Source: Roseiarcus sp963798015 (GTDB taxonomy: Bacteria; Pseudomonadota; Alphaproteobacteria; Rhizobiales; Beijerinckiaceae). Taken from it: a stretch of DNA of 64,000 nucleotides. The notes under the pieces were generated by a model. The model searched no databases and was not told where the DNA came from. It was given only the letters and a program-made list of their open reading frames with translations. Shown in pieces: positions 26,939 through 36,283 of the stretch. The stretch covers positions 62,001 to 126,000 of the forward strand of contig CAWCSA010000025.1 in assembly GCA_963798015.1 (NCBI GenBank). Reading direction: 5' to 3'. Within the stretch, counting starts at the first letter, position 1, and the number at the start of each line of letters is the position of its first letter. The position numbers and the translations under genes are program-made.

Positions 26939-27832
26939 ATGCTGGAATCCGGCCCGAGACATTCAGGCGTCAGCGCGCTCGAAAGGGTGCGCGCCGTCCG
27001 GCCGAGCTTGCGCAAATCGGAGGCCAAGGTCGCGGACCTGGTGCTCGCGGATCCTGCCCAGGTCTTGGAGTCCAGCCTCGCTGGGGCCGCCGGTCTCGCA
27101 GGCGTGAGCCAACCGACCGTGATCCGCTTCTGCGTCGCGGCTGGCTTCTCCGGCTATCAAGAGTTCAAGCTTCGGCTTGCTCAGAGTTTGGCGCTCGGAC
27201 AATCCGCTACACACTCAGTCATTTCGGAGCGGGATGGGCTTGGCGCAGTCGCTGATAAGATTTTCGAATACACGCTGACGAGCCTTGATTGGGCGCGTCA
27301 GCATCTCGACCGCACCGCTGTGGAGCGGGCAGTCGAAGCTTTTCTCGGCGCGGCCTCGATCACGTTTTTCGGATTCGGCGCGTCCGCCATCGTTGCGATG
27401 GACGCCCAGCAAAAGTTCCCGTTGTTCGACACGCCCTGCCGGGCGGAGGCCGACTCGCATCAGCAGATCATGATGGCTTCGATGATGCGCCAGGGCGATG
27501 TTTTGACGGCGATCTCGAATACCGGCCGTACACTGCAGATCGTCCAGTCCGTCGAGATTGCGAAGGCGAATGGGGCGACGGTGATAGGGATTGTGGGCGC
27601 CGAGGGCCCGATCAGCGCGCTATGCGACATAACGATTTTGGTGGAGACGCTGGACAACACAAATGTCTACACGCCGACGACGTCGCGTATCGCAGCGCTC
27701 GTGCTGATCGATATCCTCTCGACCGCCGTCGCGCTACGCCGCGAGAGCAGCCATCTGAATCGTCTGAGCCACATGAAGCGACGGCTAAACGCTTTCCGTT
27801 CCGGGGACGCCGAGCCGGAGTCCCCGGCCTGA
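26939..27832 (+). CDS. RpiR/HexR-family transcriptional regulator
   Basis: A 297-residue RpiR-family regulator. The N-terminal helix-turn-helix region includes SLRKSEAKVADLVLADP and GVSQPTVIRFCVAAGFSGYQ (about residues 55-75). The C-terminal SIS domain binds a phosphosugar (ITFFGFGASAIVAMDAQQKF; SNTGRTLQIVQ). The end, RRESSHLNRLSHMKRRLN, is like HexR, which senses KDPG and binds TGTARTWWWAYTACA. Such a site sits 2.7 kb upstream at 24223-24237. Start: ATG at 26939 with GGGAGG close upstream; a TTG at 26912 is an alternative. It probably controls the 24-29 kb group. Confidence 0.88.
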   Translation: MLESGPRHSGVSALERVRAVRPSLRKSEAKVADLVLADPAQVLESSLAGAAGLAGVSQPTVIRFCVAAGFSGYQEFKLRLAQSLALGQSATHSVISERDGLGAVADKIFEYTLTSLDWARQHLDRTAVERAVEAFLGAASITFFGFGASAIVAMDAQQKFPLFDTPCRAEADSHQQIMMASMMRQGDVLTAISNTGRTLQIVQSVEIAKANGATVIGIVGAEGPISALCDITILVETLDNTNVYTPTTSRIAALVLIDILSTAVALRRESSHLNRLSHMKRRLNAFRSGDAEPESPA

Positions 27833-27876
27833 CCGAGCGCTTCGCTCAAAACAAGTTCCCAGGAAGGAAGACGGCA

Positions 27877-29282
27877 ATGAGTTCGGCTCAGACCGAAGCT
27901 CTTCGTGAGGGCTTCAATCCCGATCTTTTCCTCACTGATCCCGACCTGACGGCTTCGTATGCGCGGGATCGGACCGGGAGCTACTTCGGAGTCCCGCTCG
28001 CCGTAGCGCGCCCGCGTACGACAGAGGAGGTCGCCGCGCTCATGGTCCGCTGCGCCGAACTCAGCCTCCGTGCAGTGCCGCAGGGAGGGCTCACCGGCCT
28101 GGTCGGGGCGGCGGTCTCCGACGCGAACGAACCCGAGATCGTCGTTCTGCTCGACCGCATGAACTCGGTGCGCTCGGTCGACCCGGTCGGCTACGCCATG
28201 GTCGTGGAGGCGGGCTGCGTCCTCGAGGTCGCCAAGCAGGCGGCCGACGCCGAGGAATGCCTGCTGCCGATAACCTTCGGCTCGCAGGGCTCCGCTCGGA
28301 TCGGTGGCAATGTCTCCACGAATGCGGGCGGCTTCAATGTTCTACGCTATGGCATGACGCGTGACCTCGTGCTCGGCCTCGAGGTCGTGCTGCCGGACGG
28401 GCGGATCTGGAACGGCCTCCGGACCCTGCGCAAGGACAATCGCGGTTACGACCTGAAGCAGCTCTTCATCGGGGCCGAAGGTACGCTGGGTATTGTGACC
28501 GCAGCCGCGCTAAAGCTGTTTCCCAAGCCGACCCAAGTCGAGACAGCGTTGCTAGGGCTAAGGTCCGTTGGCGACGTGATGGCCTTCTATGCGAAGGCCC
28601 GCCGGAGTTGCAGCGACCTTCTCTCCGCCTTCGAGTTGATCCTGCGCGACGGGCTTGTGCTTGGCCTCACCCACCGAACCGACCTGACCGACCCGCTCGA
28701 TCAGCCGTGCCCGGTCTACGTTCTGATGGAGGTCTCTGCCGGAGGGACGATTGACCTTCGTCATGTGCTGGAAGCCTGTCTAGAGGACGCTGCGAAACTG
28801 ATCGTGGACGGGACGATCGCCGCGAGCAAGGCGCAGGCCGAGCGCCTATGGCTTTACCGGGAGGCGATGGTCGAAGCTCAGAGCCGGGGGGCGCCTACTA
28901 TCGGACAGATGTGTCCGTGCCTATCGCCTCGATCCCAGCCTTTCTCGATGTTGCGCTGGCCGAGCTTGCCCTCTCGCTCCCCGAGGGCCGGCCCATCACC
29001 TATGGCCACGTCGGCGACGGCAACATCCACCTCAATGTCGTGCCCCCTCCGCATTGGTCGAAGGAGGAGCGATATGTGTTGTTCGAACGGGCGGAGACGG
29101 TGATCTTCGGGACGGTCGACCGGTTCGGTGGCAGCATCAGCGCCGAACACGGCATCGGGCGGTCAAAGAAGCGCGCTTTTCTCGAACGCGTCGATCCCGT
29201 GACGCTCGACCTCTTCCGGAAGATCAAGCGCGCCCTTGATGCAGACAATCGCCTTAGCCCGGGACGCATATTCGACCTTTGA
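27877..29282 (+). pseudogene. FAD-linked 2-hydroxyacid oxidase (GlcD/DLD-like), frameshifted
   Basis: This VAO-family flavoprotein gene is split by a one-base loss. Part one, from the ATG at 27877 (ribosome site GGAAGG), has the FAD domain: PQGGLTGLVGAAV, GNVSTNAGGFNVLRYGMTRD and IGAEGTLGIVT. Part two, in the next frame, carries the C-terminal domain YGHVGDGNIHLNV and SAEHGIGRSKKR. Restoring a G in the run at 28886-28891 gives one 468-residue protein reading on into GGAYYRTDVSVP. The family contains D-lactate, D-2-hydroxyglutarate and glycolate dehydrogenases. The substrate here is unknown, perhaps a sugar-derived hydroxy acid. It is the last gene of the plus-strand group. Confidence 0.83.
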
Positions 29283-29381
29283 CAAACAGCTCAGCCCTTG
29301 GCGTTCATTAAGCTCTGAGAGGGGTTCGCTTGAGGATTGACCTGCCCGCGACAGCGCACAGCTGAGATAGCCGCGACAAGA

Positions 29382-30431
29382 TCAACGGATGCGGTCGCCG
29401 GAGTCCTTGTCGAATATATGAATGCTCGTATCAACGAAATCGACGCCGATCGGGGCGCCATCCCGGCGATCGAAGGATTTGTCCGCCTTGACCGTGATCG
29501 TTCCGCCGGCGACCCGGCAGGTGACCAAAGCGTGATCGCCCATAAGCTCGGTCGTGTAGACCTCGCCGACGATCTTGCCTGCATTCGGCTCTGTGACCTT
29601 GCAATCCTCCGAACGCACGCCCGCGACCGCGCGCGGTTGCGAACGCCGCGTCTCGGTCCCGAAACTCCCGATGGGTCCAGAGAAGCGGCCTTCGGCAAGT
29701 TCGCCATCCATGAAATTCATCGGCGGCGATCCGATGAAACCGGCGACGAAGAGATTGGCCGGCGCGTTGTACATGTTGGCCGGCGTATCGAGCTGCTGCA
29801 GCACGCCTTTCTCGAGCAAAGCCACGCGATGGGCCAGCGTCATCGCCTCGATCTGGTCGTGCGTCACATAGAGGGTGGTGATGCCGAGCTGATGTTGCAT
29901 GTGCTTGAGCTCGGCGCGCATGTAGCCGCGCAGTTTGGCGTCGAGATTGGATAAAGGCTCGTCCATCAGGAACGCCGCGGGGCGACGGATCATGGCGCGA
30001 GCGAGCGCCACGCGCTGGCGCTGGCCGCCCGATAGCTGCCGAGGGTAGCGTTCGAGCAGCGTATCGAGTTGCACCTGCCGCGCGACGTCCTTGACCGCCG
30101 CTTCGACTTCAGTTTTCGGCTGGCCGCGCACTGTCAGCGGATAGGCGATGTTGGCGAACACGGTCATATGCGGGTAGAGCGCATAGGACTGGAAAACCAT
30201 CGCGACGTCGCGATACTTCGGCAACACGTTGGTGACGTCGCGATCGCCGATGCGGATTGAGCCGGAGGAAACTTTTTCGAGGCCGGCGATCATGCGCAGC
30301 GCCGTCGTCTTGCCTGACCCCGACGCGCCGAGCAGGACGAGGAACTCTCCGTCCTGAACTTCGAGGTCCAGTCCCTTGACCACCTCGACCGACCCAAAAG
30401 ACTTGTAGATATTCTCGAGCCTCACCCGCAT
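29382..30431 (-). CDS. Sugar ABC transporter ATPase (MalK/UgpC type)
   Basis: A 349-residue ATPase of the carbohydrate CUT1 class. Walker A GASGSGKTTALRMIAGLE near residue 40, Q-loop QSYALYPHMTV, signature LSGGQRQRVALARAM, Walker B AAFLMDEPLSNLDAKLR and switch His in TLYVTHDQIEAM are all intact. A C-terminal TOBE/OB regulatory domain follows (VAGVRSEDCKV). I use the ATG at 30431, since the longer frame to 30551 lies inside the upstream permease gene. It is the last of four co-directional genes and works with the permeases at 30437 and 31486. Confidence 0.94.
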   Translation of the reverse strand: MRVRLENIYKSFGSVEVVKGLDLEVQDGEFLVLLGASGSGKTTALRMIAGLEKVSSGSIRIGDRDVTNVLPKYRDVAMVFQSYALYPHMTVFANIAYPLTVRGQPKTEVEAAVKDVARQVQLDTLLERYPRQLSGGQRQRVALARAMIRRPAAFLMDEPLSNLDAKLRGYMRAELKHMQHQLGITTLYVTHDQIEAMTLAHRVALLEKGVLQQLDTPANMYNAPANLFVAGFIGSPPMNFMDGELAEGRFSGPIGSFGTETRRSQPRAVAGVRSEDCKVTEPNAGKIVGEVYTTELMGDHALVTCRVAGGTITVKADKSFDRRDGAPIGVDFVDTSIHIFDKDSGDRIR

Positions 30432-30436
30432 CCGCG

Positions 30437-31489
30437 CTATCCCTTGACCGCGCCGACGAGCACACCCCGCGCAATATGCTTCTGAAGGAAGGCGGCGATG
30501 ACGATCACGGGGGCGATCATGATGACGATCAGCACCGACATGTTCCACCATTGCGGCCCGCGGGTGGTGTTTTGCGCCGCAACCATCACCGGCATGGTCT
30601 GAGCATTCGCATTGGTGAGGAAAAGCGCGAGCAGGAACTCGTTCCAGGCCAGGATGAAGACGAGCATGAAGGTCGCGGCGAGGCCAGAGCGCACGAGCGG
30701 CAGCGCTATCGTGAAGAACACCCGGAACTTCGAAGCGCCGTCGATCTCCGCGCTTTCCTCGAGGTCGAGCGGCACGCCGGCGAAGAAGTCGCGCGTCAGC
30801 CAGACGACGATCGGCAGGTTGACCCCGGTATAGGTCGCAATCAGCGCGAATTGGGTGTCGAGCAACCGGAGATGCTGGAACATCACATAGATCGGCAGCA
30901 CGGCGACGATCGGCGGCATAATCCGGTTCGAGATCATCCAGAACTCGATATCGTTGTTGCCGACCGCGGCCTTGAAGCGACGAACAAATGTGCCAAGCGC
31001 AAGCAGGAAGAGCGCGATCGCGATCGCGAGTGCGGCTTGCCAGGACACATGCAGGGCCGCGACCGCGACGATCACCGCGATCAGGAGCGCAAGGAAAGTC
31101 ACGATCGCAGCGAGCTTGACCTCAAAACGAATGCGCACCAGGGCGTAGGCCGCGAGCGCCCCAATGATGAGCGCGAGCACCGTGCTCGCGAGCGTCACCA
31201 CGATCGAGTTGAGGTAGGGCCCGAGTGTGTTGTTCTGCAACAGCATGAAGTTCCAGGCGCCAAGCGTCGGCTTGAAGTCGACGAACGGAATGTAGAAGGG
31301 GCCGCTGTCGACCTGGACCTCGATCTTGAACGAGGTCACAAACACCCAGTAGAGAGGAAAGAGGACGACCAGCGTCCATAAGCCGAGGGCGGCGTAAACC
31401 AGGATCTTCGTCGGCGCTGACATCTCCTCGAGGCTTTTCGCCTCGAACAGACGGTGCATGAGGCCGCGGGACTGGACGGCGTCGCTCAC
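30437..31489 (-). CDS. Sugar ABC transporter permease (MalG type)
   Basis: A 350-residue inner-membrane permease with the BPD_transp_1 coupling motif EESAEIDGASKFRVFFTIAL and the family's late WNEFLLALFLT. The GTG at 31489 is the start: its TGA overlaps the stop of the upstream permease (GTGA) and GGAG lies seven bases before it. It is longer than typical MalG. About 60 extra residues between the second helix and the NRIMPP region (FLALLIAVIVAV, then AALAIAIALFLLALG) form two additional hydrophobic segments. The partner permease also has an insertion. Confidence 0.9.
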   Translation of the reverse strand: MSDAVQSRGLMHRLFEAKSLEEMSAPTKILVYAALGLWTLVVLFPLYWVFVTSFKIEVQVDSGPFYIPFVDFKPTLGAWNFMLLQNNTLGPYLNSIVVTLASTVLALIIGALAAYALVRIRFEVKLAAIVTFLALLIAVIVAVAALHVSWQAALAIAIALFLLALGTFVRRFKAAVGNNDIEFWMISNRIMPPIVAVLPIYVMFQHLRLLDTQFALIATYTGVNLPIVVWLTRDFFAGVPLDLEESAEIDGASKFRVFFTIALPLVRSGLAATFMLVFILAWNEFLLALFLTNANAQTMPVMVAAQNTTRGPQWWNMSVLIVIMIAPVIVIAAFLQKHIARGVLVGAVKG

Positions 31490-32619
31490 TGATATCTCCG
31501 CGTCCAGCGGACCACATAGTTGAAGAACGACACGCAAGTGATCGTGGAAACAAACAAGAGCAGATAGCCGATCGCCGCGGAGGCGCCGAGGTCCTGAGTC
31601 CGCCAGGCGATGAAGGAATGCAGGGTCATCAATTCGGTCGCAAGGCCAGGCCCGCCCGCGGTCAAAACGTTAGGGATGTCGATGATCTTGAACGCCTCGA
31701 TCAGCCGAATGAGGACCACGGTCGCCGCGATCGGCGCGACCGCAGGCCAGGTGATGTCGCGGAAGATCTGGAAACTGCTCGCCCCATCGAGCCGGGCCGC
31801 CTCAAGCTGGTCGCGCGGCTGGTTCTCGATCGCGGCAAGCAGCACGATGAACATGAACGGCGTCCACTGCCAGGTGTCGCCGATCAGCACCATGAGGCGC
31901 GCCGACCAGGCGTGGTCCGCCCAGGACCACGCCCCGAGGCCGACCGCCGCGCTCAAGGGCGCGAGCGGCCCCTTCTGCATGTCGGCGAGCATACGGAACA
32001 TGTAGGCGACGCCGACGGGCGTCACCATCATCGGAACGAAAAAGACAACCCGAAAGAAGCTGCGTCCGCGGATCGGCTGGGCGCAGAGGAGCGCCAGCCC
32101 GAGGCCGATTGCGAATTGCGCCGTGACGCCGAAAAGGACGTAGAGGCAAGTCGTGAGCAACGTGCCCTGATAAGCTTTCGCAGGCAGCGTCGCGAGCAGC
32201 GCCAGCACGAGGCCGGTCGCAAGCGCAATGGAGATGAGCCGGCCAATGAAGCCAGACACGGTGAATTCCGTCCTGACGTAACGGGCCAGCCAATAGAGGA
32301 CGGCCGCTGCGTAGACGGCAAAGGCGATCCAGCCGGACGTCTCGATCGGCTTCAACGTGCCGATGAGATGATATTGTTGAGCCCCGAACAGCAGGCGTTT
32401 GTAGTTATAGAGGCCGATGAAGGTCAGCGTGAAGCTGCCGCCCGCCAAAGCAAAGCGGCAAAGCGACAGATAGATCGAAACGATCAGCGGGAAGATCGCA
32501 AAGCAGAGGAGGATGATCACCGCCGGCAGCACCATGATGCGGCCGGAATGGCGGTCAATCCATTCGTCGCGGGTCTCGCGCGCTTGAACTTCGGTCGGCG
32601 CTACCTGAGCTAGGGTCAT
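31486..32619 (-). CDS. Sugar ABC transporter permease (MalF type)
   Basis: A 377-residue permease with the BPD_transp_1 motif EAARLDGASSFQIFRDITWP, a first helix VLPAVIILLCFAIFPLIVS and about eight hydrophobic segments. AAGGA precedes the ATG at 32619. As in its partner, there is an extra hydrophobic pair (WIAFAVYAAAVLYWLAR and ISIALATGLVLALLATL) after the first periplasmic loop. That makes it about 80 residues longer than usual CUT1 permeases. The binding-protein gene lies upstream, separated by a perfect hairpin. Confidence 0.92.
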   Translation of the reverse strand: MTLAQVAPTEVQARETRDEWIDRHSGRIMVLPAVIILLCFAIFPLIVSIYLSLCRFALAGGSFTLTFIGLYNYKRLLFGAQQYHLIGTLKPIETSGWIAFAVYAAAVLYWLARYVRTEFTVSGFIGRLISIALATGLVLALLATLPAKAYQGTLLTTCLYVLFGVTAQFAIGLGLALLCAQPIRGRSFFRVVFFVPMMVTPVGVAYMFRMLADMQKGPLAPLSAAVGLGAWSWADHAWSARLMVLIGDTWQWTPFMFIVLLAAIENQPRDQLEAARLDGASSFQIFRDITWPAVAPIAATVVLIRLIEAFKIIDIPNVLTAGGPGLATELMTLHSFIAWRTQDLGASAAIGYLLLFVSTITCVSFFNYVVRWTRRYQ

Positions 32620-32690
32620 TTGTCCTTAAGACGTTTCCGGCTCTCGGCGCGCTGGTCTTGCTCACAATGCGGTTTACGATGGACAGCGAC

Positions 32691-32718
32691 TTCCCGGCGC
32701 GCCGCGACGCGCCGGGAA
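32691..32718 (-). other. Perfect 11-bp intercistronic hairpin
   Basis: TTCCCGGCGCG at 32691-32701 pairs completely with 32708-32718 around a six-base loop, just after the binding-protein stop and before the permease gene. There is no T-run on the reverse strand. It is therefore more likely an mRNA-stabilising or partially terminating element, which lets the binding protein be made in excess over the membrane parts. Confidence 0.7.
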
Positions 32719-32731
32719 GGAAGCCCTGGCG

Positions 32732-34204
32732 TCAGCGCTGCACGCCGAGCGAGCCCTTGTAGAACTTGAGCTGGCTTTCGACGCCGATCTGCTGGTTGAG
32801 ATCGTTCCAGCCGTCAGCCACGGCCTTGACCGTCTGCTCCTTGTCGATTTCACCGGCCAGATAGCGCGCAATCGCCTCGTCGAGCACGACTTGCTGATAT
32901 TTCTGGTTCTGCGGGATGCGGAGGTCGAGGATCATGTTGGGGCTGTCAAGACTGTCTTTGATCGCGCCGAGATAGCTGTCCCCCGCCACCTTGCTCATTC
33001 CCGCCTTCTTCCAGGTATCATTATACGTGAACTGGGACGTGCGGTACGGATTGAAGCCGGTCGCGCCGATGGTCACGTCGATATCCGACTGCGCCGGCTG
33101 TGACATATACGACAGGAAAGAATAGGCAGCATCCTTGACCTTTTCTTTGGCCTTGGCGTTGATGCCGCCACTCCAGCCGCCGAACGCGGCATAGGGCGAA
33201 TGGTTGACGCCGTCGATGGCGTGCGGGCAGGTGTCCTTGGTGCAAGCCTCGAGCTTGCCCGTCGACCAGTTCAGCACTTCCTTCGAGCCGGGCGTGATGA
33301 CGGAACCGGTCTTGTCAATGACCTTCGAGGCCTTGGGGTCGATCGCCAGCACCCCGACGTCGCCCCAATCGAGGTTGAGCGCGCACTTGCCGGACACGAA
33401 CAGCGGACGCGTATCGCTGACGTCCATGTTGAGTTCGTCCGGCGGGCCGTATTTGCCCGATTCCTTCAGGAACTCGAGCGCCTTGCGGAAGGCCTCGTTG
33501 TCGATCAGCGGCTTCATATCCTTGGTGTCGAAGAACGTCCCCTGGCTCGTTCCTTTCGACTGAATCATTGAGCCGGTGACGTCGGTGATGAACCAATAGC
33601 TCTGGGCATTGCGCTTCTTGGCGATGCAGGAGCCGTAGATCTTGGTTCCGTCGACGTCCTTCCCGTTTAGCGCTTTGGCGACCTCGAGATATTCGTCCCA
33701 GGTTTTCGGCGGCTTAAGGCCCGCTTTGTCCAGCACGTCCGTGCGATAATAAAGCATGTGGAAGTCGCCATCGAGCGGGACGAGATAGATCTTGCCGTCG
33801 TAGGTTGCCGAGAAATTCCGGAAGAACGGGGCGATCTGGTCCCAATCGATCTTCTTGTCCTTGGCGATCCGCGGCCCCAGTTCCTCAAGATAGCCGCCAG
33901 ATACATAATCGACCATCCATTGCGGCGCGAACACCGCGGCGTCGACCGAGTTGGTGCCGCTCGCCCAGTCGGTCAGCACTTTCTGGTACAGGTCGGAGAA
34001 CGGAACCGCGATGATGTTGATCTTCGCGCCGGTCAGCTTTTCGAATTCGGGGGCGCGCCGCTGCAGCGGCTCCTGGATCGCGCCGGTTTGCGTCATGATG
34101 TTCACCGTGACGCCGTCGAACTCTCCAGCATGCGCGCCAAACGACGAAGCGAGCGCGAACATCGCGCCTGCGATCGCCGTCGATATGCTCGATATCTTCG
34201 CCAT
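32732..34204 (-). CDS. Sugar ABC transporter binding protein (family 1 SBP)
   Basis: A 490-residue extracellular solute-binding protein of the CUT1 cluster. The Sec signal peptide ends near SSFGAHA-GEF. Then come VTVNIMTQTG, AAVFAPQWMVDYVSGGYLEE and PLDGDFHMLYYRTDVLDKAG, with the SBP_bac_1 lobe motif PPKTWDEYLEVAKAL. It is longer than usual (about 420) and contains four cysteines that could form disulphides. GGGAGGAAG precedes the start at 34204. It is the first gene of the four-gene operon. The ligand is unknown: sugar alcohol, disaccharide or glycerol phosphate are all possible. Confidence 0.9.
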   Translation of the reverse strand: MAKISSISTAIAGAMFALASSFGAHAGEFDGVTVNIMTQTGAIQEPLQRRAPEFEKLTGAKINIIAVPFSDLYQKVLTDWASGTNSVDAAVFAPQWMVDYVSGGYLEELGPRIAKDKKIDWDQIAPFFRNFSATYDGKIYLVPLDGDFHMLYYRTDVLDKAGLKPPKTWDEYLEVAKALNGKDVDGTKIYGSCIAKKRNAQSYWFITDVTGSMIQSKGTSQGTFFDTKDMKPLIDNEAFRKALEFLKESGKYGPPDELNMDVSDTRPLFVSGKCALNLDWGDVGVLAIDPKASKVIDKTGSVITPGSKEVLNWSTGKLEACTKDTCPHAIDGVNHSPYAAFGGWSGGINAKAKEKVKDAAYSFLSYMSQPAQSDIDVTIGATGFNPYRTSQFTYNDTWKKAGMSKVAGDSYLGAIKDSLDSPNMILDLRIPQNQKYQQVVLDEAIARYLAGEIDKEQTVKAVADGWNDLNQQIGVESQLKFYKGSLGVQR

Positions 34205-35166
34205 CTCAGCTTCCTCCCGATCTCGTCGGCGCCGCGCGCCGCGCTTATCTCTATTTTGCGGGCCATCGAGCCAGGCCCATGCCTAGGCAGCACCTGTAAG
34301 GGCCGTGGGTCAATCGATTGCCGATTGGCGAAAACTATACCGGCGGCTCGCTCGACCCGTCAACGCGCCACAAAAGGGCGGCGAGGACCAGGTCGTGGGT
34401 TCGGCGCGCCGGAAACCAACGTGCTCGACTCGGGGATTGGGAGGATCGAAATCATGCGGCAGCCGCAGCGGTTTGCCGTCGCCACGCTCGACGAACTCGT
34501 GATTGACCTCATACCGACGCGCGGGGCTGACAAGGGAGCCGAGTCCGCGCGGTTCGGGCTCCCGGACGCCTGACGGCGAACCGCTTCTCGTAGTTTAGGG
34601 CTTACTTCCGAAGCCGCGCCGCTGGATAAGCCGTAGACCGGCGCTGCTTCGCTCGCCTCAAACGGTAGGTAGTGTGCCCCATGCCGCCGAGCTCGGAGGC
34701 TTGACAGTTCTTCATCATCAATCTTGATGATGTCGATGTACTCAGAAACTGGAAACGCGTTCCGACGTGGCAACTTACCCGCAGTCAATCAGGGATCAGC
34801 TTAGCCTACACATTCGTGGCGCATCGCGTTGCCCATTGTCATCCACGTTCGGAATGATCACGTGGATCACAACACGATTATTGCGTTCTCGTTGGATTAG
34901 GCCAGTCTGGACCAAATCAAGGCTTATTGGGATTGCGGATACTTAGACTACGCGCCGCAACCTCCAAACTCGAATGCGACGGCCAAGCAGAACGCGCCAA
35001 CCCGCAATGGCGACAATTGACAGCGGCGGGCAAGCGTGCAGTCTAGCCTAGCCTAGTCATTTCACTGATGCGCCCACCGCCGGTGTCGGCGTTAAACGAA
35101 GCGCCTCGAACATGACATTCACGCGACCAGGTCGGTTGCGTCGATTGGGCCTAAGGGGAGGAAAAT
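34205..35166. other. Intergenic region with promoters and one gene remnant
   Basis: This divergent gap separates two importer operons. It contains a truncated PfkB kinase start at 34454-34573, described separately. The rest holds no convincing gene; small frames around 34600-34790 look random. A near-palindrome GGAAACGCGTTCC at 34751-34763 and a CACGTG at 34860-34865 could be regulatory but are isolated. Confidence 0.5.
34454..34573 (+). pseudogene. Truncated PfkB-type sugar kinase remnant
   Basis: The ATG at 34454 opens a 39-codon frame, FAVATLDELVIDLIPTRGAD and so on, ending in TGA. It closely resembles the start of the kinase at 8407 (FGELVIDLVPAR) but stops before the PGGAPGN substrate loop. 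No further kinase sequence follows. It appears to be the leftover 5' end of a duplicate sugar-kinase gene. Confidence 0.65.
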
Positions 35167-36267
35167 ATGGTCGAGTCACAACCGCCGTTCGGGTTGCGGT
35201 CTTCTTTGCCGCGCCGCCGCTTTCTCAAGAGCGCGGCGGTGGTTGGCGTCGTTGGGGCCTTCCCGGCGATCATCACGCGGCGCGCGCAGGCGGAAGGTAA
35301 TCCGACTGTCGTCAACTCCATTCGCTCGCTTTCTAATCCGTATCACGCCACCTGGAACAAGGGCGGCGCCGCGTTCGCGAAGTCGGTTGGCGCCGACTAT
35401 GTGACTTTGGTCACCGAGGGCAACAGCGAGAAGGGCATAGCGGACATCAAGGCGATTCTCGCGAAGACTGGTGGCAATTGCGTCATCAACGTCGATCCGA
35501 ATGACAGTCCTGACGCCCGGCCGATCGTGCAGGCTTGCAAGAACGCGGGCGCCTATGTCGTAACTCAGTGGAACAAGCCCGCTGATCTGCACCCTTGGGA
35601 CTTCGATCCCAACTACGTTGCCCACATTTCGTTCAACGGCGTTCCCTACGGCAAGGCGATGGCGGAAACGCTGATCAAGGTTATGGGGGGCAAAGGCGGA
35701 ATCGTGGCCCTTGGCGGCATCGAATCGAACGTGCCGGCGATCGAACGTAAGGCCGGGCTTATGGAGGCGCTCAAGGCCAGTCCGGGGGTCCAACTGCTCG
35801 ATATGCAGGTAGCCAATTGGTCAGCAACCGAGGCGCTGCAAAAGACGAACGCGTGGCTGACCCAGTACGGCGATAAAATCGGGGGAATCTGGGCGGCCAA
35901 CGACGATATGGCGCTTGCCGCTGTTGAGGCCCTGAGGAGCGACGGTCGTGCGGGTAAGGTGCCGGTGACCGGAATCGACGGCATTCAGCTCTCGGTTGAG
36001 GCGATTCTCAAGGGCGAGATGGCGGGAACGGTCGCATGGGATCCGTTCTGGCAAGGCGGCATGGGCCTTTCAATTGGCTATCATGCGAAGACCGGCGAGT
36101 TTGATCCGTCAAAGGAGCCGAAAGACCATCGCGAGTTCTATGGTAAGGGCGTCATTATCACGGCTGACAACGCGAAGTCGTTCTATGAGAACAACATCAA
36201 GGCTGAGCCCAAACTCGATTGGAACGACATTTGGGGGCGCGTGAGCGGGCAGATCCAGTACAACTAG
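35167..36267 (+). CDS. Sugar ABC binding protein with Tat signal (RbsB type)
   Basis: A 366-residue type-I periplasmic binding protein. It carries a twin-arginine signal with PRRRFLKSAAVVGVVGAFPA, so it is probably folded before export through Tat, which is unusual for sugar-binding proteins. The mature part starts near EGNPTVVNSIRSLSNPYHAT and shows NVDPNDSPDARPIVQACKNA and GIDGIQLSVEAILKGEMAGT, typical of the ribose/xylose class. The start is preceded by GGGGAGGAAAAT. It heads a four-gene plus-strand operon. The ligand is unknown. Confidence 0.92.
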   Translation: MVESQPPFGLRSSLPRRRFLKSAAVVGVVGAFPAIITRRAQAEGNPTVVNSIRSLSNPYHATWNKGGAAFAKSVGADYVTLVTEGNSEKGIADIKAILAKTGGNCVINVDPNDSPDARPIVQACKNAGAYVVTQWNKPADLHPWDFDPNYVAHISFNGVPYGKAMAETLIKVMGGKGGIVALGGIESNVPAIERKAGLMEALKASPGVQLLDMQVANWSATEALQKTNAWLTQYGDKIGGIWAANDDMALAAVEALRSDGRAGKVPVTGIDGIQLSVEAILKGEMAGTVAWDPFWQGGMGLSIGYHAKTGEFDPSKEPKDHREFYGKGVIITADNAKSFYENNIKAEPKLDWNDIWGRVSGQIQYN

Positions 36268-36283
36268 CAAACTGTCGCGATAA

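Noticed and set aside
34751..34763. LacI-like operator GGAAACGCGTTCC
   Set aside because: Near-palindromic, but single, far from a start codon, and no LacI-family gene is nearby.
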